DNA of 64,000 bases from Turicibacter sanguinis (GTDB lineage: Bacteria > Bacillota_I > Bacilli_A > MOL361 > Turicibacteraceae). Below the pieces are notes generated by a model. It worked only from the letters and a program-made list of their open reading frames with translations. It ran no database searches and was not told where the DNA came from. The position numbers and the translations under genes were made by a program. Positions within the stretch are counted from its first letter, which is position 1. Each line of letters opens with the position of its first letter. Shown here in pieces: positions 1 through 7,911 of the stretch. The stretch covers positions 403,501 to 467,500 of the forward strand of contig NZ_CP053187.1 of assembly GCF_013046825.1 (NCBI RefSeq), given 5' to 3'.

Positions 1-128
1 TCTCTTAATTGAACCATGGTCACACCACCTTTAAGTCCTGCTTCAACTTGTTCAACTAATGATTGATCTTTAGTCCAATGTCGGTCAGTCACTAAATATA
101 GACTTAAATCTTGCTTATTTAGTTTCAA
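1..128 (-). CDS. thiE: Thiamine-phosphate synthase, N-terminal part (runs off window)
   Basis: Only the first 42 codons are in the window. The frame reads K-L-N-K-Q-D-L-S-L-Y-L-V-T-D-R-H-W and then a stretch ending GGVTMVQLR, the typical N-terminus of ThiE, which joins hydroxymethylpyrimidine-PP and thiazole-P to give thiamine phosphate in the cytoplasm. The start appears to be TTG at 128..126 because GGAGG lies seven bases upstream and no ATG is available in this frame. It overlaps the last codons of thiM, so the two are probably translationally coupled and share the upstream TPP riboswitch. Family knowledge supports thiM-thiE adjacency in salvage operons. Confidence 0.85.
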   Translation of the reverse strand, partial: MKLNKQDLSLYLVTDRHWTKDQSLVEQVEAGLKGGVTMVQLR

Positions 129-927
129 TCTTCATTCCTCCTTCAAGAATGGTTTCATTTAATGTGCTCATTGCATCAATTAAATGCATTTTAAAACTTG
201 AAGTTCCTTCACATTTGGTTGCTGCGATTTCTCCACATAATCCCATTGCACAAATTGCAGTAACTGTTGCCTCTATTACCTGATTTGGATTAGCTCCACA
301 ATATGCTCCAATCACCGCAGTTAACATACAGCCTGCCCCTGTAATTTTAGACATTAACGGATGCCCATTTCGAATCATAAAAACTTGGTTTATATCTACT
401 ACTAAATCAATAACACCACTGATGGCAATCACAGCACCTGTTTTTTCACTTAATGTTCTCGCCATTTCGATTACTGAATCTATGTTTTTATCAGTGACTA
501 AATCGGCTGCACTAGCATCTACCCCAAGTGTCTGACCTGTTCCAGCCGCTAACGTCTTAATCTCAGAAATATTCCCACGAATAACTGAGAACTTCACCTC
601 TTTAATCAATCGTTCGACTGTTTCAGTCCGAAGTGTCGATGCTCCAGCCCCAACTGGATCTAAAATAACCGGATGATTTAATTGATTTGCTTTTTTACCA
701 GCCGTAATCATTGCCTCAATTGTACGCGAATTTAAAGTTCCAATATTAATGACAAGACTTTGACAGATCGTCGTAATCTCTTCAACTTCAGTCATTTCAT
801 CTGCCATGATTGGAGATCCACCACAAGCTAAAATAATATTGGCACAGTCATTAACGGTCACATAATTCGTGATATTGTGTACAAGTGGTGTTTGGTTTTG
901 AACATTCTTTACGATTTTTTTTAACAT
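115..927 (-). CDS. thiM: Hydroxyethylthiazole kinase
   Basis: Phosphorylates the thiamine thiazole moiety (4-methyl-5-hydroxyethylthiazole) using ATP, in thiamine salvage. The 270-aa protein matches the usual ThiM length and shows the family segments TPLVHNITNYVTVNDCANI near residues 15-33, the GGSPIM stretch, VILDPVGAGAS, and the C-terminal ITGAGCMLTAVIGA nucleotide/substrate loop. I chose the ATG at 927 because a G-rich ribosome binding site lies directly upstream; the longer reading frame would begin inside the terminator hairpin of the riboswitch. It is followed by thiE, overlapping by a few codons, and lies downstream of a TPP riboswitch, so it should be off when thiamine pyrophosphate is plentiful. 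Confidence 0.93.
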   Translation of the reverse strand: MLKKIVKNVQNQTPLVHNITNYVTVNDCANIILACGGSPIMADEMTEVEEITTICQSLVINIGTLNSRTIEAMITAGKKANQLNHPVILDPVGAGASTLRTETVERLIKEVKFSVIRGNISEIKTLAAGTGQTLGVDASAADLVTDKNIDSVIEMARTLSEKTGAVIAISGVIDLVVDINQVFMIRNGHPLMSKITGAGCMLTAVIGAYCGANPNQVIEATVTAICAMGLCGEIAATKCEGTSSFKMHLIDAMSTLNETILEGGMKIETK

Positions 928-944
928 TAAAATTCCCCCCATCA

Positions 945-977
945 TCAAAAAAGGGATGGACCATAGGCCCATCCCTT
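945..977 (-). terminator. Intrinsic terminator forming the TPP riboswitch expression platform
   Basis: On the minus strand a 12-bp stem (AAGGGATGGGCC with its partner, one G-U pair, 3-base loop) is followed by a run of T. It sits between the TPP aptamer and thiM, as expected for a transcription-terminating thiamine switch. Confidence 0.85.
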
Positions 978-1008
978 ACATCAAAACGATATACGTTAAA
1001 ATTCCAGT

Positions 1009-1098
1009 ACATTCCCTACGTTGGCATTATCCAAATCAGGTTATAGGTCGACGCTCCATTTCGCATCCTCTCAGCCGGCTTGGGCCAGCTCCCTTTCC
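1009..1098 (-). promoter_or_regulatory. TPP (THI-box) riboswitch aptamer
   Basis: Read on the minus strand, the region contains CTGAGAGGA at 1074..1066 and then ACCTGAT followed by TGGATAATGCCAACGTAGGGA at about 1041..1012. These are the two conserved THI-box blocks, with the closing stem on either side. It lies between the unknown membrane gene and thiM; the terminator just downstream makes it an off-switch. A spurious plus-strand frame crosses this region and was ignored. Confidence 0.95.
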
Positions 1099-1102
1099 AT
1101 AT

Positions 1103-2065
1103 TTAATTATACTTAACTTTATCATACGACTTAAACTCCGTCAACAACATAACTCTAAAAATCAAAATGAGCATCAGGTTCAGTCCAATGGTGACTAAAA
1201 CGAACATACTATCCTTTGGCTCCGACGAATAAAATACAAGATATAAAAGAGGGAGTTGCAACACATATAAAGGAAGTGAAAGTTGCTTCACTAACTTAAA
1301 TACCTTTGATTTGAATTGAACCTTCATCAACACGACCATAATGCCTAGTACACTAGCAATCGGTAATAAAAAGTTCCAACTAATAGAAAGCAACAATAAA
1401 ATCCCACAAATTAAACTCAGATTTAATAAATGCTTTCTTAATATCATAAATACAACTTTTTGATAACGTGCAACCCACATCCCAACCATAACAAAGATCC
1501 CTGGCCACCCAGCTAACAAACCAAATAGACTCAAAATTTTTATATTTTGTGTGAATCCCATTAATAAATAAAACACAAACAACGTCACAATCAAAGACGC
1601 CTGACTTCCATCTAAAAACTGTCCCATTATCGTATGCTGTAAGATTTTAAACAACGAAACTTCCTCACCAAGATAAACCTGAACCAATCCCATTAAAACG
1701 TTACCTGATACAAACATCAAAAACAAGCGTATTGCCCTTTGAAATATTCTCTTTTTAATCAATCGATTTGCTTGAATTGAAAAATTCCTAAATTCTACCC
1801 CCACCAAAAACAAATAAACAGCTAAAGCGCCAGTTCCTAGGGTTTGAAGAAACTGAAGTATTAAATCAGGATGGCTCACTCGTTCAATCACTTGGTGAAA
1901 CAAAATTAAAATCAGACAGACGCCTTGAATACATTCAATATTCGATTTATTTAAAAATGCATAGCTTCCGCGGCCATAAAAATATGATTTATATGCCAAA
2001 AGCACTGGCATCAAAAATGCTACAAACATAACTAAAATCGTTGAGCTACTTATATTTAGAACCAT
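1103..2065 (-). CDS. Unknown polytopic membrane protein, acyltransferase-3-like
   Basis: A 320-aa very hydrophobic protein with about nine or ten predicted membrane segments. The segment IECIQGVCLILILFHQVIERV near residues 43-63 resembles the first helix of the acyltransferase-3 family (normally ending in a conserved His), and the positively charged loop RLIKKRIFQRAIRLFLMF near 100-117 also fits that fold. The catalytic His context is not a textbook match, so O-acyl transfer to a cell-surface polymer is only a suggestion. It ends a few bases before the TPP riboswitch and has its own ribosome binding site (GAGGTGG). It is separated from dut by a hairpin terminator. Confidence 0.55.
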   Translation of the reverse strand: MVLNISSSTILVMFVAFLMPVLLAYKSYFYGRGSYAFLNKSNIECIQGVCLILILFHQVIERVSHPDLILQFLQTLGTGALAVYLFLVGVEFRNFSIQANRLIKKRIFQRAIRLFLMFVSGNVLMGLVQVYLGEEVSLFKILQHTIMGQFLDGSQASLIVTLFVFYLLMGFTQNIKILSLFGLLAGWPGIFVMVGMWVARYQKVVFMILRKHLLNLSLICGILLLLSISWNFLLPIASVLGIMVVLMKVQFKSKVFKLVKQLSLPLYVLQLPLLYLVFYSSEPKDSMFVLVTIGLNLMLILIFRVMLLTEFKSYDKVKYN

Positions 2066-2146
2066 AATCCACCTCTTTTCTCACATTATATAACGAACAA
2101 AAATTATTGTAAAAACAATCTATCCGACAAAAATTATTCAAAACAA

Positions 2147-2172
2147 AAACCATGTCGAGCGACATGGTTTTA
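2147..2172 (-). terminator. Intrinsic terminator after dut (possibly bidirectional)
   Basis: A perfect 12-bp inverted repeat AAAACCATGTCG with a 2-base loop, followed by T-rich sequence on both strands. On the minus strand it ends the nrdG-dut-repeat transcript. Confidence 0.75.
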
Positions 2173-2204
2173 TTTTAATGTTGATAATATTAGTTATCCT
2201 TTAG

Positions 2205-2490
2205 GGTTATGCCTTGGTTTAGCGTCACTCTCAGCCTTTTATTTAATCCAGCTTCGAGCGACAATCTTTCTATAAAGTCTCCTAATGCTACTAAACTCAT
2301 AAACCGAGTTTTGAGCATTAGCTACGACTTTTACGCAAGATTACCCGTCACTCTCAGCTTTTTATTTAATCCAGCTTCGAGCGACAATCTTTCTATAAAG
2401 TCTCCTAATGCTACTAAACTCATAAACCGAGTTTTGAGCATTAGCTACGACTTTTACGCAAGATTACCCGTCACTCTCAGCCTTTTATTT
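2205..2490 (-). repeat. Family II palindromic repeat array after dut (2 units plus partial)
   Basis: Two nearly identical 123-bp tandem units (2245-2367 and 2368-2490) preceded by the end of a third (2205-2244). On the plus strand each begins AATCCAGCTTCGAGCGAC and ends GTCACTCTCAGCCTTTT. Each folds into one long hairpin: GAG.GAC with GTC.CTC, AATCTT with AAGATT, TAAAGTC with GACTTTTA, TAATGCT with AGCATTA, and AAACTC with GAGTTT. The array starts directly after the dut stop codon and points the same way relative to transcription as the other family II arrays. A plus-strand frame through the repeats is not considered a gene. Confidence 0.9.
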
Positions 2491-2970
2491 ACCTGATGAT
2501 CCGAGTGCTCCTGTTCCGCGTTCTGATTCGATTTTTAATAAGTCTTCGTAGCTGATTTCTTCAATCGCCATTTTCGGAACTTCAACCATCATACACTGTG
2601 CAATTGCTTTTTCATATGGATAAACGATGCAATCTTCAAAGTTTTGTGCGACACTTTCCTTTGCGATCACTAGACGTTTATTATTATGATTCGTCATCGG
2701 AACGAACCATTCTCCACGGTATCCAGAATCTACCACTCCGCAGCGCTGTCCGATTCCTTTTGTTCCTGTTGAGCCGCGTTCTTTTAAAATTGCCACATAA
2801 TCTGTTGAGAATGCTGATGCTAATCCTGTTGGGACTAACTTCGTTTCATGCGGTTCAAACGTGATAAAATCTTCTTCAAAGCACGCATACACATCAAACG
2901 CACCGTCTTCTAGGCGTTTTGATGGAATGATTGCGGATGGTTTTACCTTCGCAAAATTAATTTTTAACAT
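2485..2970 (-). CDS. dut: dUTP diphosphatase
   Basis: Hydrolyses dUTP to dUMP and pyrophosphate, keeping uracil out of DNA and feeding dTMP synthesis. The 161-aa protein carries the five trimeric dUTPase motifs in order: EDGAFDVYA (about 21-29), LKERGSTG (62-69), CGVVDSGYRGEW (77-88), YEKAIAQ (119-125) and the C-terminal ERGTGALGSSGK (150-161). The start has AGGAG nine bases upstream. It lies 12 bases after nrdG, so the two form a dNTP-balance unit. The stop codon directly abuts family II repeat DNA. Confidence 0.95.
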   Translation of the reverse strand: MLKINFAKVKPSAIIPSKRLEDGAFDVYACFEEDFITFEPHETKLVPTGLASAFSTDYVAILKERGSTGTKGIGQRCGVVDSGYRGEWFVPMTNHNNKRLVIAKESVAQNFEDCIVYPYEKAIAQCMMVEVPKMAIEEISYEDLLKIESERGTGALGSSGK

Positions 2971-2982
2971 GTAAATTCACTC

Positions 2983-3486
2983 CTAAAAATCTTCTAGCAA
3001 GCACACTTGCCCCTTTTCCAATGACTGTGCAACATTAATAATGCGTTGGTTGCTACTACCACGGAACCTAAGTTTTAAATTTTTCAACTCTTGAATAAAT
3101 GGACCATCGACTAAAACATCGCAATACATAAGGATTGCCTTTGTTTTAGGATGTGCCATAATTTCCTCAAATGTATATCCTGAATAAATCCAAATATTTT
3201 GATTTGTTTCAGATTTTATACGTTGAATTAAATGCAACAAATCATTATCGCGCACCTGATCCATCGGCTCTCCGCCTAAAATCGTCACACCCGCTACATT
3301 TGGATTTTTTAAATGCTTAATAAAATCATCCTCAACTTCTTTCGTCCAAGCATGACCATACTTAAAATGTTGATAATCTCTATTAAAACATCCCGGACAA
3401 CCATGAGTACACCCTGATACAAATAAACTCGAACGAATCCCTACACCGTTAGCTGTATCAAACTTTCGAATCTGTGCATAGTTCAT
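2983..3486 (-). CDS. nrdG: Anaerobic ribonucleoside-triphosphate reductase activating protein
   Basis: Radical-SAM enzyme that uses a [4Fe-4S] cluster and S-adenosylmethionine to make the glycyl radical on NrdD under anaerobic conditions. The cluster motif is visible as SGCTHGCPGCFN (about residues 24-35, CX3CX2C), followed by the SAM-binding ILGGEPMDQ. At 167 aa it is normal for NrdG. It is upstream of dut, while its partner nrdD lies about 7 kb away on the same strand rather than adjacent. The ribosome binding site is weak. Confidence 0.95.
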   Translation of the reverse strand: MNYAQIRKFDTANGVGIRSSLFVSGCTHGCPGCFNRDYQHFKYGHAWTKEVEDDFIKHLKNPNVAGVTILGGEPMDQVRDNDLLHLIQRIKSETNQNIWIYSGYTFEEIMAHPKTKAILMYCDVLVDGPFIQELKNLKLRFRGSSNQRIINVAQSLEKGQVCLLEDF

Positions 3487-3564
3487 TCAATTCACCACTT
3501 TTCAACAAAATTTAATCTGTTATTAGTGTATCACAATATTCATTATACTAATAATTATGTACTC

Positions 3565-3597
3565 TTAAAAGGGGATGCCTTCAAAAGACATCCCCTC
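3565..3597 (-). terminator. Intrinsic terminator of the fructose PTS operon
   Basis: A GGGGATG stem with an 11-base loop, followed on the minus strand by TTTT; located just after the EIIA stop codon. Confidence 0.8.
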
Positions 3598-3603
3598 TCA
3601 TTA

Positions 3604-4050
3604 TTATTCTTCACAAATTAACTCAAATATTTCTTCTTTTGAACTAGCATTTAATAATTTTTCTCTAAAGTCCTCGTGAATGAGTTTTCGCGAAAGAGCG
3701 GCTAGTGCCTGAAGATGTAAATCGGCTTCATGTCCTTCAATGGCTAGCATAAAGATTAAATGAACCTTTTCTCCATCAATCGCATCATAATCGATTCCCT
3801 GTTTCGATACTCCTATCCCAATGCAACACTGCTTCACATACTTTGATTTCGCATGAGGAATTCCGATTCCAAATCCAATGCCTGTATTTCCTTCAGATTC
3901 ACGTTTATATAAATCTTTTTTAAATTTTTTAACGTTTTTAATATAACCATTTTGATTTAATTGTGTTGCCATCTCTTCAAATAATTCATCTTTTGTTTGA
4001 GCCTGTAAATCCAAATTAATGTTCTCTAACTTAATTAACTCTGCTAGCAT
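3604..4050 (-). CDS. PTS fructose-type EIIA component
   Basis: Cytoplasmic phosphocarrier that takes phosphate from HPr and passes it to the IIB domain of the neighbouring IIBC transporter. The 148-aa protein is a stand-alone EIIA-Fru/Mtl domain. The phospho-accepting His is in GIGIPHAK (about residues 62-69), and the family segment LALSRKL-like LAALSRKLIHEDF is near 115-128. It starts 18 bases downstream of the IIBC gene with GGTGGAG as ribosome binding site, so it is the last gene of the fru operon. Confidence 0.9.
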   Translation of the reverse strand: MLAELIKLENINLDLQAQTKDELFEEMATQLNQNGYIKNVKKFKKDLYKRESEGNTGIGFGIGIPHAKSKYVKQCCIGIGVSKQGIDYDAIDGEKVHLIFMLAIEGHEADLHLQALAALSRKLIHEDFREKLLNASSKEEIFELICEE

Positions 4051-4068
4051 CGCTTTTCTCCACCCCTA

Positions 4069-5451
4069 TTATTTTTTTAACAATCGTTGACGATATCCTC
4101 CATAGATAATAGCTCCCACTAATGAACCAATAAAAATAGCTAATACCCATTGGAAAGCACCTGTTACGACTGGTAAAACTAAGAATCCACCATGAGGAGC
4201 TGGAACTTGTACTTTCATTAAATAAGTTAAAACAGCTGAGATAGCAGAACCAAACATTAACATTGGAATCACACGTAATGGATCTTTGGCTGCAAACGGA
4301 ATGGCACCTTCTGTAATATGAGTAAATCCTAGAATATAGTTAACGAGTCCAGCTGCTCTTTCTTCTTCATCAAATGCATTTTTAAATAAGGTTGTTGCTA
4401 AAGCAATCACAAGTGGTGGTGTAATACAAGCAGCCGAAACACCCGCCATAAAGTAATAATTTCCTTGGGCTAAAAGCATGGTTCCTGTTACATAAGCCGC
4501 TTTATTAACAGGTCCTCCAAAGTCAAAAGCACACATACATCCAATTACAATTCCTAAAAGAATGGCATTACTATCTTGAAGATCTGCCAACCAACTCATA
4601 ACAGCATTATTAATTGCTGCGACTGGTTCCCCTAAGAAAAGCATTAACATTCCCGTTAACAATACCCCAATAATCGGTAAAATAAAAATGGATTTTAAGC
4701 CTTCAAATTGGCGTGGAAGACCTTTTAATAAATGGATTAAACCAAGAACTAAATACCCAGCAAAAAACCCAGCCACGATTCCTCCAATGAATCCGGCACC
4801 CGTATCATTTGCAATCATCCCACCAACAAACCCAGCAATTAACCCTGGGCGCCCAGAAATTGAAGACGCAATATACGCTGTAAAGACTGGCACAATAAAT
4901 CCAAACGCAACGCCCCCAATTTGTTTTAGCATCGCCGCGAACTGGTTATACGTTTCATGAGTTGGATCCGCAGAATGGATTCCCCACAAGAATGAAATAG
5001 CAATTAAAACACCACCTGCTACAACAAGTGGTAGCATATGAGAAACCCCGTTCATCAAATGTTTATAAATACTGTGTCCAACGCCTTGCTTTGCAACAGG
5101 TTCTTCTTTACTTGAATGAGTTGGTTTACTTCCACCTTTAATCGGAGCAGTTTCCGCTAAAATTTGTTCAACTAAATATTTCGCTTTATGAACTCCATCT
5201 TTTACAGATACTTCGATGACACGTTTTCCAACAAAACGATCAACTCTCGCATCCTTATCACAAGCAATAATAACGCCAACTGCTTCTTCGATATCTTGAG
5301 GTGTTAACTCATTTTCAACGCCAACTGCTCCATTTGTTTCAACCTTAATTTCTACTCCTAATTCTTTTGCTGCCTTTTTCAACGCTTCTTCCGCCATATA
5401 AGTATGCGCAATTCCCGTTGGACATCCTGTAACAGCTACAATTTTCTTCAT
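4069..5451 (-). CDS. PTS fructose-specific EIIBC component
   Basis: Membrane transporter importing fructose as fructose 1-phosphate. The 460-aa protein has an N-terminal IIB domain with the phosphorylatable Cys in VTGCPTGIAHTYMAEEAL (residues 7-24), a charged linker around residues 105-125, and a C-terminal IIC domain with about eight to ten membrane segments and the conserved GFTHITEGAIPFAAKDP near residues 365-381. The IIA domain is a separate downstream gene. The product of transport is the substrate of FruK, encoded just upstream, which supports fructose specificity. A GGAGGGG ribosome binding site precedes the ATG. Confidence 0.93.
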   Translation of the reverse strand: MKKIVAVTGCPTGIAHTYMAEEALKKAAKELGVEIKVETNGAVGVENELTPQDIEEAVGVIIACDKDARVDRFVGKRVIEVSVKDGVHKAKYLVEQILAETAPIKGGSKPTHSSKEEPVAKQGVGHSIYKHLMNGVSHMLPLVVAGGVLIAISFLWGIHSADPTHETYNQFAAMLKQIGGVAFGFIVPVFTAYIASSISGRPGLIAGFVGGMIANDTGAGFIGGIVAGFFAGYLVLGLIHLLKGLPRQFEGLKSIFILPIIGVLLTGMLMLFLGEPVAAINNAVMSWLADLQDSNAILLGIVIGCMCAFDFGGPVNKAAYVTGTMLLAQGNYYFMAGVSAACITPPLVIALATTLFKNAFDEEERAAGLVNYILGFTHITEGAIPFAAKDPLRVIPMLMFGSAISAVLTYLMKVQVPAPHGGFLVLPVVTGAFQWVLAIFIGSLVGAIIYGGYRQRLLKK

Positions 5452-5565
5452 ACACGTACCCCTCCGTATTTTAGATTTATATTTTAATAGAGACTCCTTT
5501 TCACAACGATTAAACTTTGTGAGATTATCTCTAAGTAATGCCTTGACTCAGTAAAACGAATTTTT

Positions 5566-5723
5566 CCCCACTAGAGGAGAATAGCTAAGAGCCTTTTGGC
5601 TACTTAGCATGGGGGCCCGCCCCATTAAAGGATGATAACTAAGAGCCTTTCGGCTACTTAGCATGGGGGCCCGCCCCATTAAAGGATGATAGCTAAGAGC
5701 CTTTCGGCTACTTAGCATGGGGG
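5566..5723 (-). repeat. Family I GC-rich hairpin array after fruK (3 tandem units, 54-bp period)
   Basis: Three units at 5566-5615, 5620-5669 and 5674-5723, period 54 bp, in an AT-rich genome. On the plus strand each has CCCC, two variable bases, an AGGAGAAT/AAGGATGAT segment, the stem-loop CTAAGAGCC...GGCTACTTAG and closing GGGG(G). Thus the outer C4/G4 stem encloses an inner stem-loop with an unpaired purine-rich bulge on one side. The array lies between fruK and the EIIBC gene, and the last codons and stop of fruK are inside its first unit as read by transcription. Confidence 0.9.
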
Positions 5724-6641
5724 CCCCACTAGTATCTGCGTAACATTTATTTCTTTCATGTAAGCTTTATATTCATTAAAATCACCTAGTCCGTAAGACT
5801 GTGCAACATTCGCTCCTACGGCCGATCCTTTTTTCAAAGCAAGCTCAACATTCGTCTTCCACTCACTCAAAAACGCCGCCAAACAGGCATCTCCTGCACA
5901 CGCCGAGCTCACAAGTTTTACCGGTTTTGCTTCACAGAAATACATTTTTTCACCATTGAAAAAATACATCCCCCTCTCACCAAGCGTCAGTAAAATATTT
6001 TGAGCCCCTTCTTGGTATAAAAACGTCAAAGCTTCTTTTATATCGTTTTCCGTCTCAAGCGTTAATCCAAAAATATCTGCTAACTCTTCATCATTTGGCT
6101 TAATCAACTTAGGTCGATACTTCAGTAAATCTTTTAACTTCTTAGAACTGATATCGAGTACGACCTCAATATCTTGAGCCTGACAAAACTTTATAATCTC
6201 ATCATAATAACTTTCATCAATACTTGGTGGTAAACTACCACTAATCACAAGCGTCTCGCAATCTATTGCATATCTAAGTTCCTCTAACAACTCCTGTTGG
6301 ACACCCAAATTAATAAAAGGCCCCTTATTCACAAACTTATACTCTCCATCAGGCACTGTAATAAACGTATTAATTCTTGTATTTTCTTCAATCCAACACG
6401 GTCGAACTACAATCTCTCTTTTCTTTAATTCATCCACAATATAACGTCCTGTAAACCCTCCGAAGAAACCTAAAACAGTACTATCAATGCCAAAATACTT
6501 TAAAGTCAAACTGACATTAATGCCTTTTCCATTCGGTGAATATACAATATCAGATGTGCGATTCACTTTATTTAAATCCGATGTCTGCGATAAAAAATTC
6601 ATATCAATAGCTGGATTCGCAGTCAATGTATAGAGCATCAT
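5712..6641 (-). CDS. fruK: 1-phosphofructokinase (PfkB family)
   Basis: Converts fructose 1-phosphate to fructose 1,6-bisphosphate with ATP. The 309-aa PfkB-type kinase has the N-terminal TLTANPAIDMNF signature of FruK/LacC, the substrate loop NGKGINVSLTLKYFG (about 38-52), and the C-terminal anion-hole/catalytic motif SACAGDACLAAFL near residues 248-260 with the base Asp kept. Tagatose-6-phosphate kinase is the alternative, but the fru PTS next door argues for FruK. The last residues VGPPC and the TAA stop are written by the family I repeat, so the native C-terminus was probably altered by the repeat. A cre-like box and its own promoter region lie upstream after the regulator's terminator. 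Confidence 0.9.
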   Translation of the reverse strand: MMLYTLTANPAIDMNFLSQTSDLNKVNRTSDIVYSPNGKGINVSLTLKYFGIDSTVLGFFGGFTGRYIVDELKKREIVVRPCWIEENTRINTFITVPDGEYKFVNKGPFINLGVQQELLEELRYAIDCETLVISGSLPPSIDESYYDEIIKFCQAQDIEVVLDISSKKLKDLLKYRPKLIKPNDEELADIFGLTLETENDIKEALTFLYQEGAQNILLTLGERGMYFFNGEKMYFCEAKPVKLVSSACAGDACLAAFLSEWKTNVELALKKGSAVGANVAQSYGLGDFNEYKAYMKEINVTQILVGPPC

Positions 6642-6720
6642 TCATCCCCCTTTTTTTAAATCTTACCTTCTCTCTTACACTTTCATTGTACGCCAAACTC
6701 TCACGAAAATGTTTTCTTTA

Positions 6721-6736
6721 TTTAGCGCTTACAAAC
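6721..6736 (-). promoter_or_regulatory. Candidate cre (CcpA) box upstream of fruK
   Basis: Minus-strand TTTGTAAGCGCTAAA closely matches the Gram-positive catabolite-responsive element (TGTAAGCGNTWACA type). It lies about 80 bases before the fruK start, in the intergenic region that begins with the regulator's terminator. Confidence 0.6.
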
Positions 6737-6782
6737 TTAAATCTTTCTGATATAACCACGCTTTTTAGATTTTCAATATTTT

Positions 6783-6816
6783 CAAAAAAATAGCTACCTC
6801 TTCGAGATAGCTATTT
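6783..6816 (-). terminator. Intrinsic terminator downstream of the RpiR regulator
   Basis: AAATAGCTA stem, 11-base spacer/loop, TAGCTATTT, then a T run on the minus strand. It separates regulator and repeat array from the fruK promoter region. Confidence 0.8.
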
Positions 6817-6864
6817 CTTAATAATCCTTATTTCTCTAATAATTAGAGATTGTGCTTCATATCG

Positions 6865-7080
6865 CCCCACTAAAGGAGGATAGCTAAGAGCCTAACGGCT
6901 ACTTACCGCGGGGGCACACCCCACCAAAGGAGAATAGCTAAGAGCCTAGCGGCTACTTAACGCGGGGGCACACCCCACCAAAGGAGAATAGCTAAGAGCC
7001 TAGCGGCTACTTAACGCGGGGGCCTGCCCCAACAATTGAGGATTTCTAAGAGCTCTTTTCATTCGCTACTTAGGTTGGGG
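6865..7080 (-). repeat. Family I GC-rich hairpin array after the RpiR regulator (4 units)
   Basis: Units at 6865-6914, 6919-6968, 6973-7022 (54-bp period) and a diverged unit at 7027-7080. The first three carry CTAAGAGCC...GGCTACTTA inner stems; the fourth has CTAAGAGCT...AGCTACTTAG-like pairing with a longer loop, a TTGAGGATT bulge segment and CCCCAAC/GTTGGGG outer stem. The fourth unit overlaps the end of the regulator gene, supplying its last codons. Tandem copies are almost identical while the gene-proximal one is diverged, suggesting local amplification. Confidence 0.88.
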
Positions 7081-7832
7081 TCCCCATATTCAATTAAATA
7101 ATCTATGATGACTCGCGAGATGACTTGGAGTGGGATTCTTGAGGTGACCTCGAATTCTTTAATTGAAATATCGCGATGCTTCTCTCCAACAATCATGATA
7201 TCTGCTAATGAATTTAGGGTACTATTTTTTTCACAACAACATCCTACTACCTTGACGCCATTTTCTTTAGCATTTTTAACAGCGTCTATAATCGATTCTG
7301 TTTCTCCCCTTAATGAAAAAACGATCACTAATTCATTATACTTAATGTTCTTAGCCAGCTTCACCATAATATTTGGGTCATTAATTAAAAAAGCATTATA
7401 TCCCATTAACTTAATTTTTGCATCAAATTCCTGTGCTACTAATTCACTTAATCCACGCGCAAATAGATAAATACGTTTCGCTCGATCAATGGAATTCACA
7501 ACTTCTACTATATCTCGTAACGAAATGTTTTCAATCGTTCGGCTAACTTCAATCAACGATTTTTCTAAAATTCGGTTCACGCCTTGATAAGCCATGATTT
7601 CTGTATCTTGCTTATTTTGATTTAATAACCGATATCTTAATTCAGTAAATCCATTCATCCCAATTTTTCGAATCGTACGACTCACCGTCGCAGGTGAAGT
7701 AAAGGTTAAATCTGCAATATCGACAATGGACATATTCATTAGCTTTGATTCATTGTCATTTAGAAAATCAACAATAATTTTTTCACTTGTCGTCAATTTT
7801 TCTTCTACCTCTTTTACTAGTTCAATTAACAC
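7059..7832 (-). CDS. RpiR/MurR-family transcriptional regulator (fru locus)
   Basis: Sugar-phosphate-responsive repressor or activator. The 257-aa protein has an N-terminal HTH (residues 1-77, with IVDIADLTFTSPATVSRTIRKIG as recognition region) and a C-terminal SIS domain (about 105-240) with VIVFSLRGETESIIDAV as the sugar-phosphate loop. The start is GTG with GGGGGCG upstream. Placed before fruK and the fructose PTS, it probably controls that operon. Its own promoter carries a TATAAT box overlapping a cre-like site at 7861-7876. The C-terminal residues GDPNLSSE and stop codon are encoded by a family I repeat, an oddity shared with fruK. Confidence 0.88.
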   Translation of the reverse strand: MLIELVKEVEEKLTTSEKIIVDFLNDNESKLMNMSIVDIADLTFTSPATVSRTIRKIGMNGFTELRYRLLNQNKQDTEIMAYQGVNRILEKSLIEVSRTIENISLRDIVEVVNSIDRAKRIYLFARGLSELVAQEFDAKIKLMGYNAFLINDPNIMVKLAKNIKYNELVIVFSLRGETESIIDAVKNAKENGVKVVGCCCEKNSTLNSLADIMIVGEKHRDISIKEFEVTSRIPLQVISRVIIDYLIEYGDPNLSSE

Positions 7833-7860
7833 CGAAATCGCCCCCTAGTCAAATATATGC

Positions 7861-7876
7861 TTAACGTTTACAAATT
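7861..7876 (-). promoter_or_regulatory. Candidate cre box just after the -10 of the RpiR regulator
   Basis: Minus-strand TTTGTAAACGTTAAGC matches the cre core TGNAANCG. A TATAAT hexamer is immediately upstream on the same strand, so CcpA binding here would block transcription of the regulator. Confidence 0.5.
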
Positions 7877-7899
7877 ATAAAAGTAGGAATGATATTTAA

Positions 7900-7911
7900 T
7901 CGTTCGAACGA
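7900..7911. promoter_or_regulatory. Perfect 12-bp palindrome in the divergent intergenic region
   Basis: TCGTTCGAACGA is a perfect palindrome placed between the divergent RpiR regulator and the J-domain gene, close to where promoter elements of both are expected. A protein-binding operator is plausible; the binding protein is unknown. Confidence 0.4.

Noticed and set aside
956-1198. 80-aa plus-strand frame
   Set aside because: It lies over the TPP riboswitch and terminator on the opposite strand.
2209-2496. 95-aa plus-strand frame
   Set aside because: It is translation of the tandem palindromes, opposite to dut, with no ribosome binding site.
5566-7080. Normal intrinsic terminators at the fru locus
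   Set aside because: No T run follows any unit, and the regulator has a separate standard terminator at 6783-6816.
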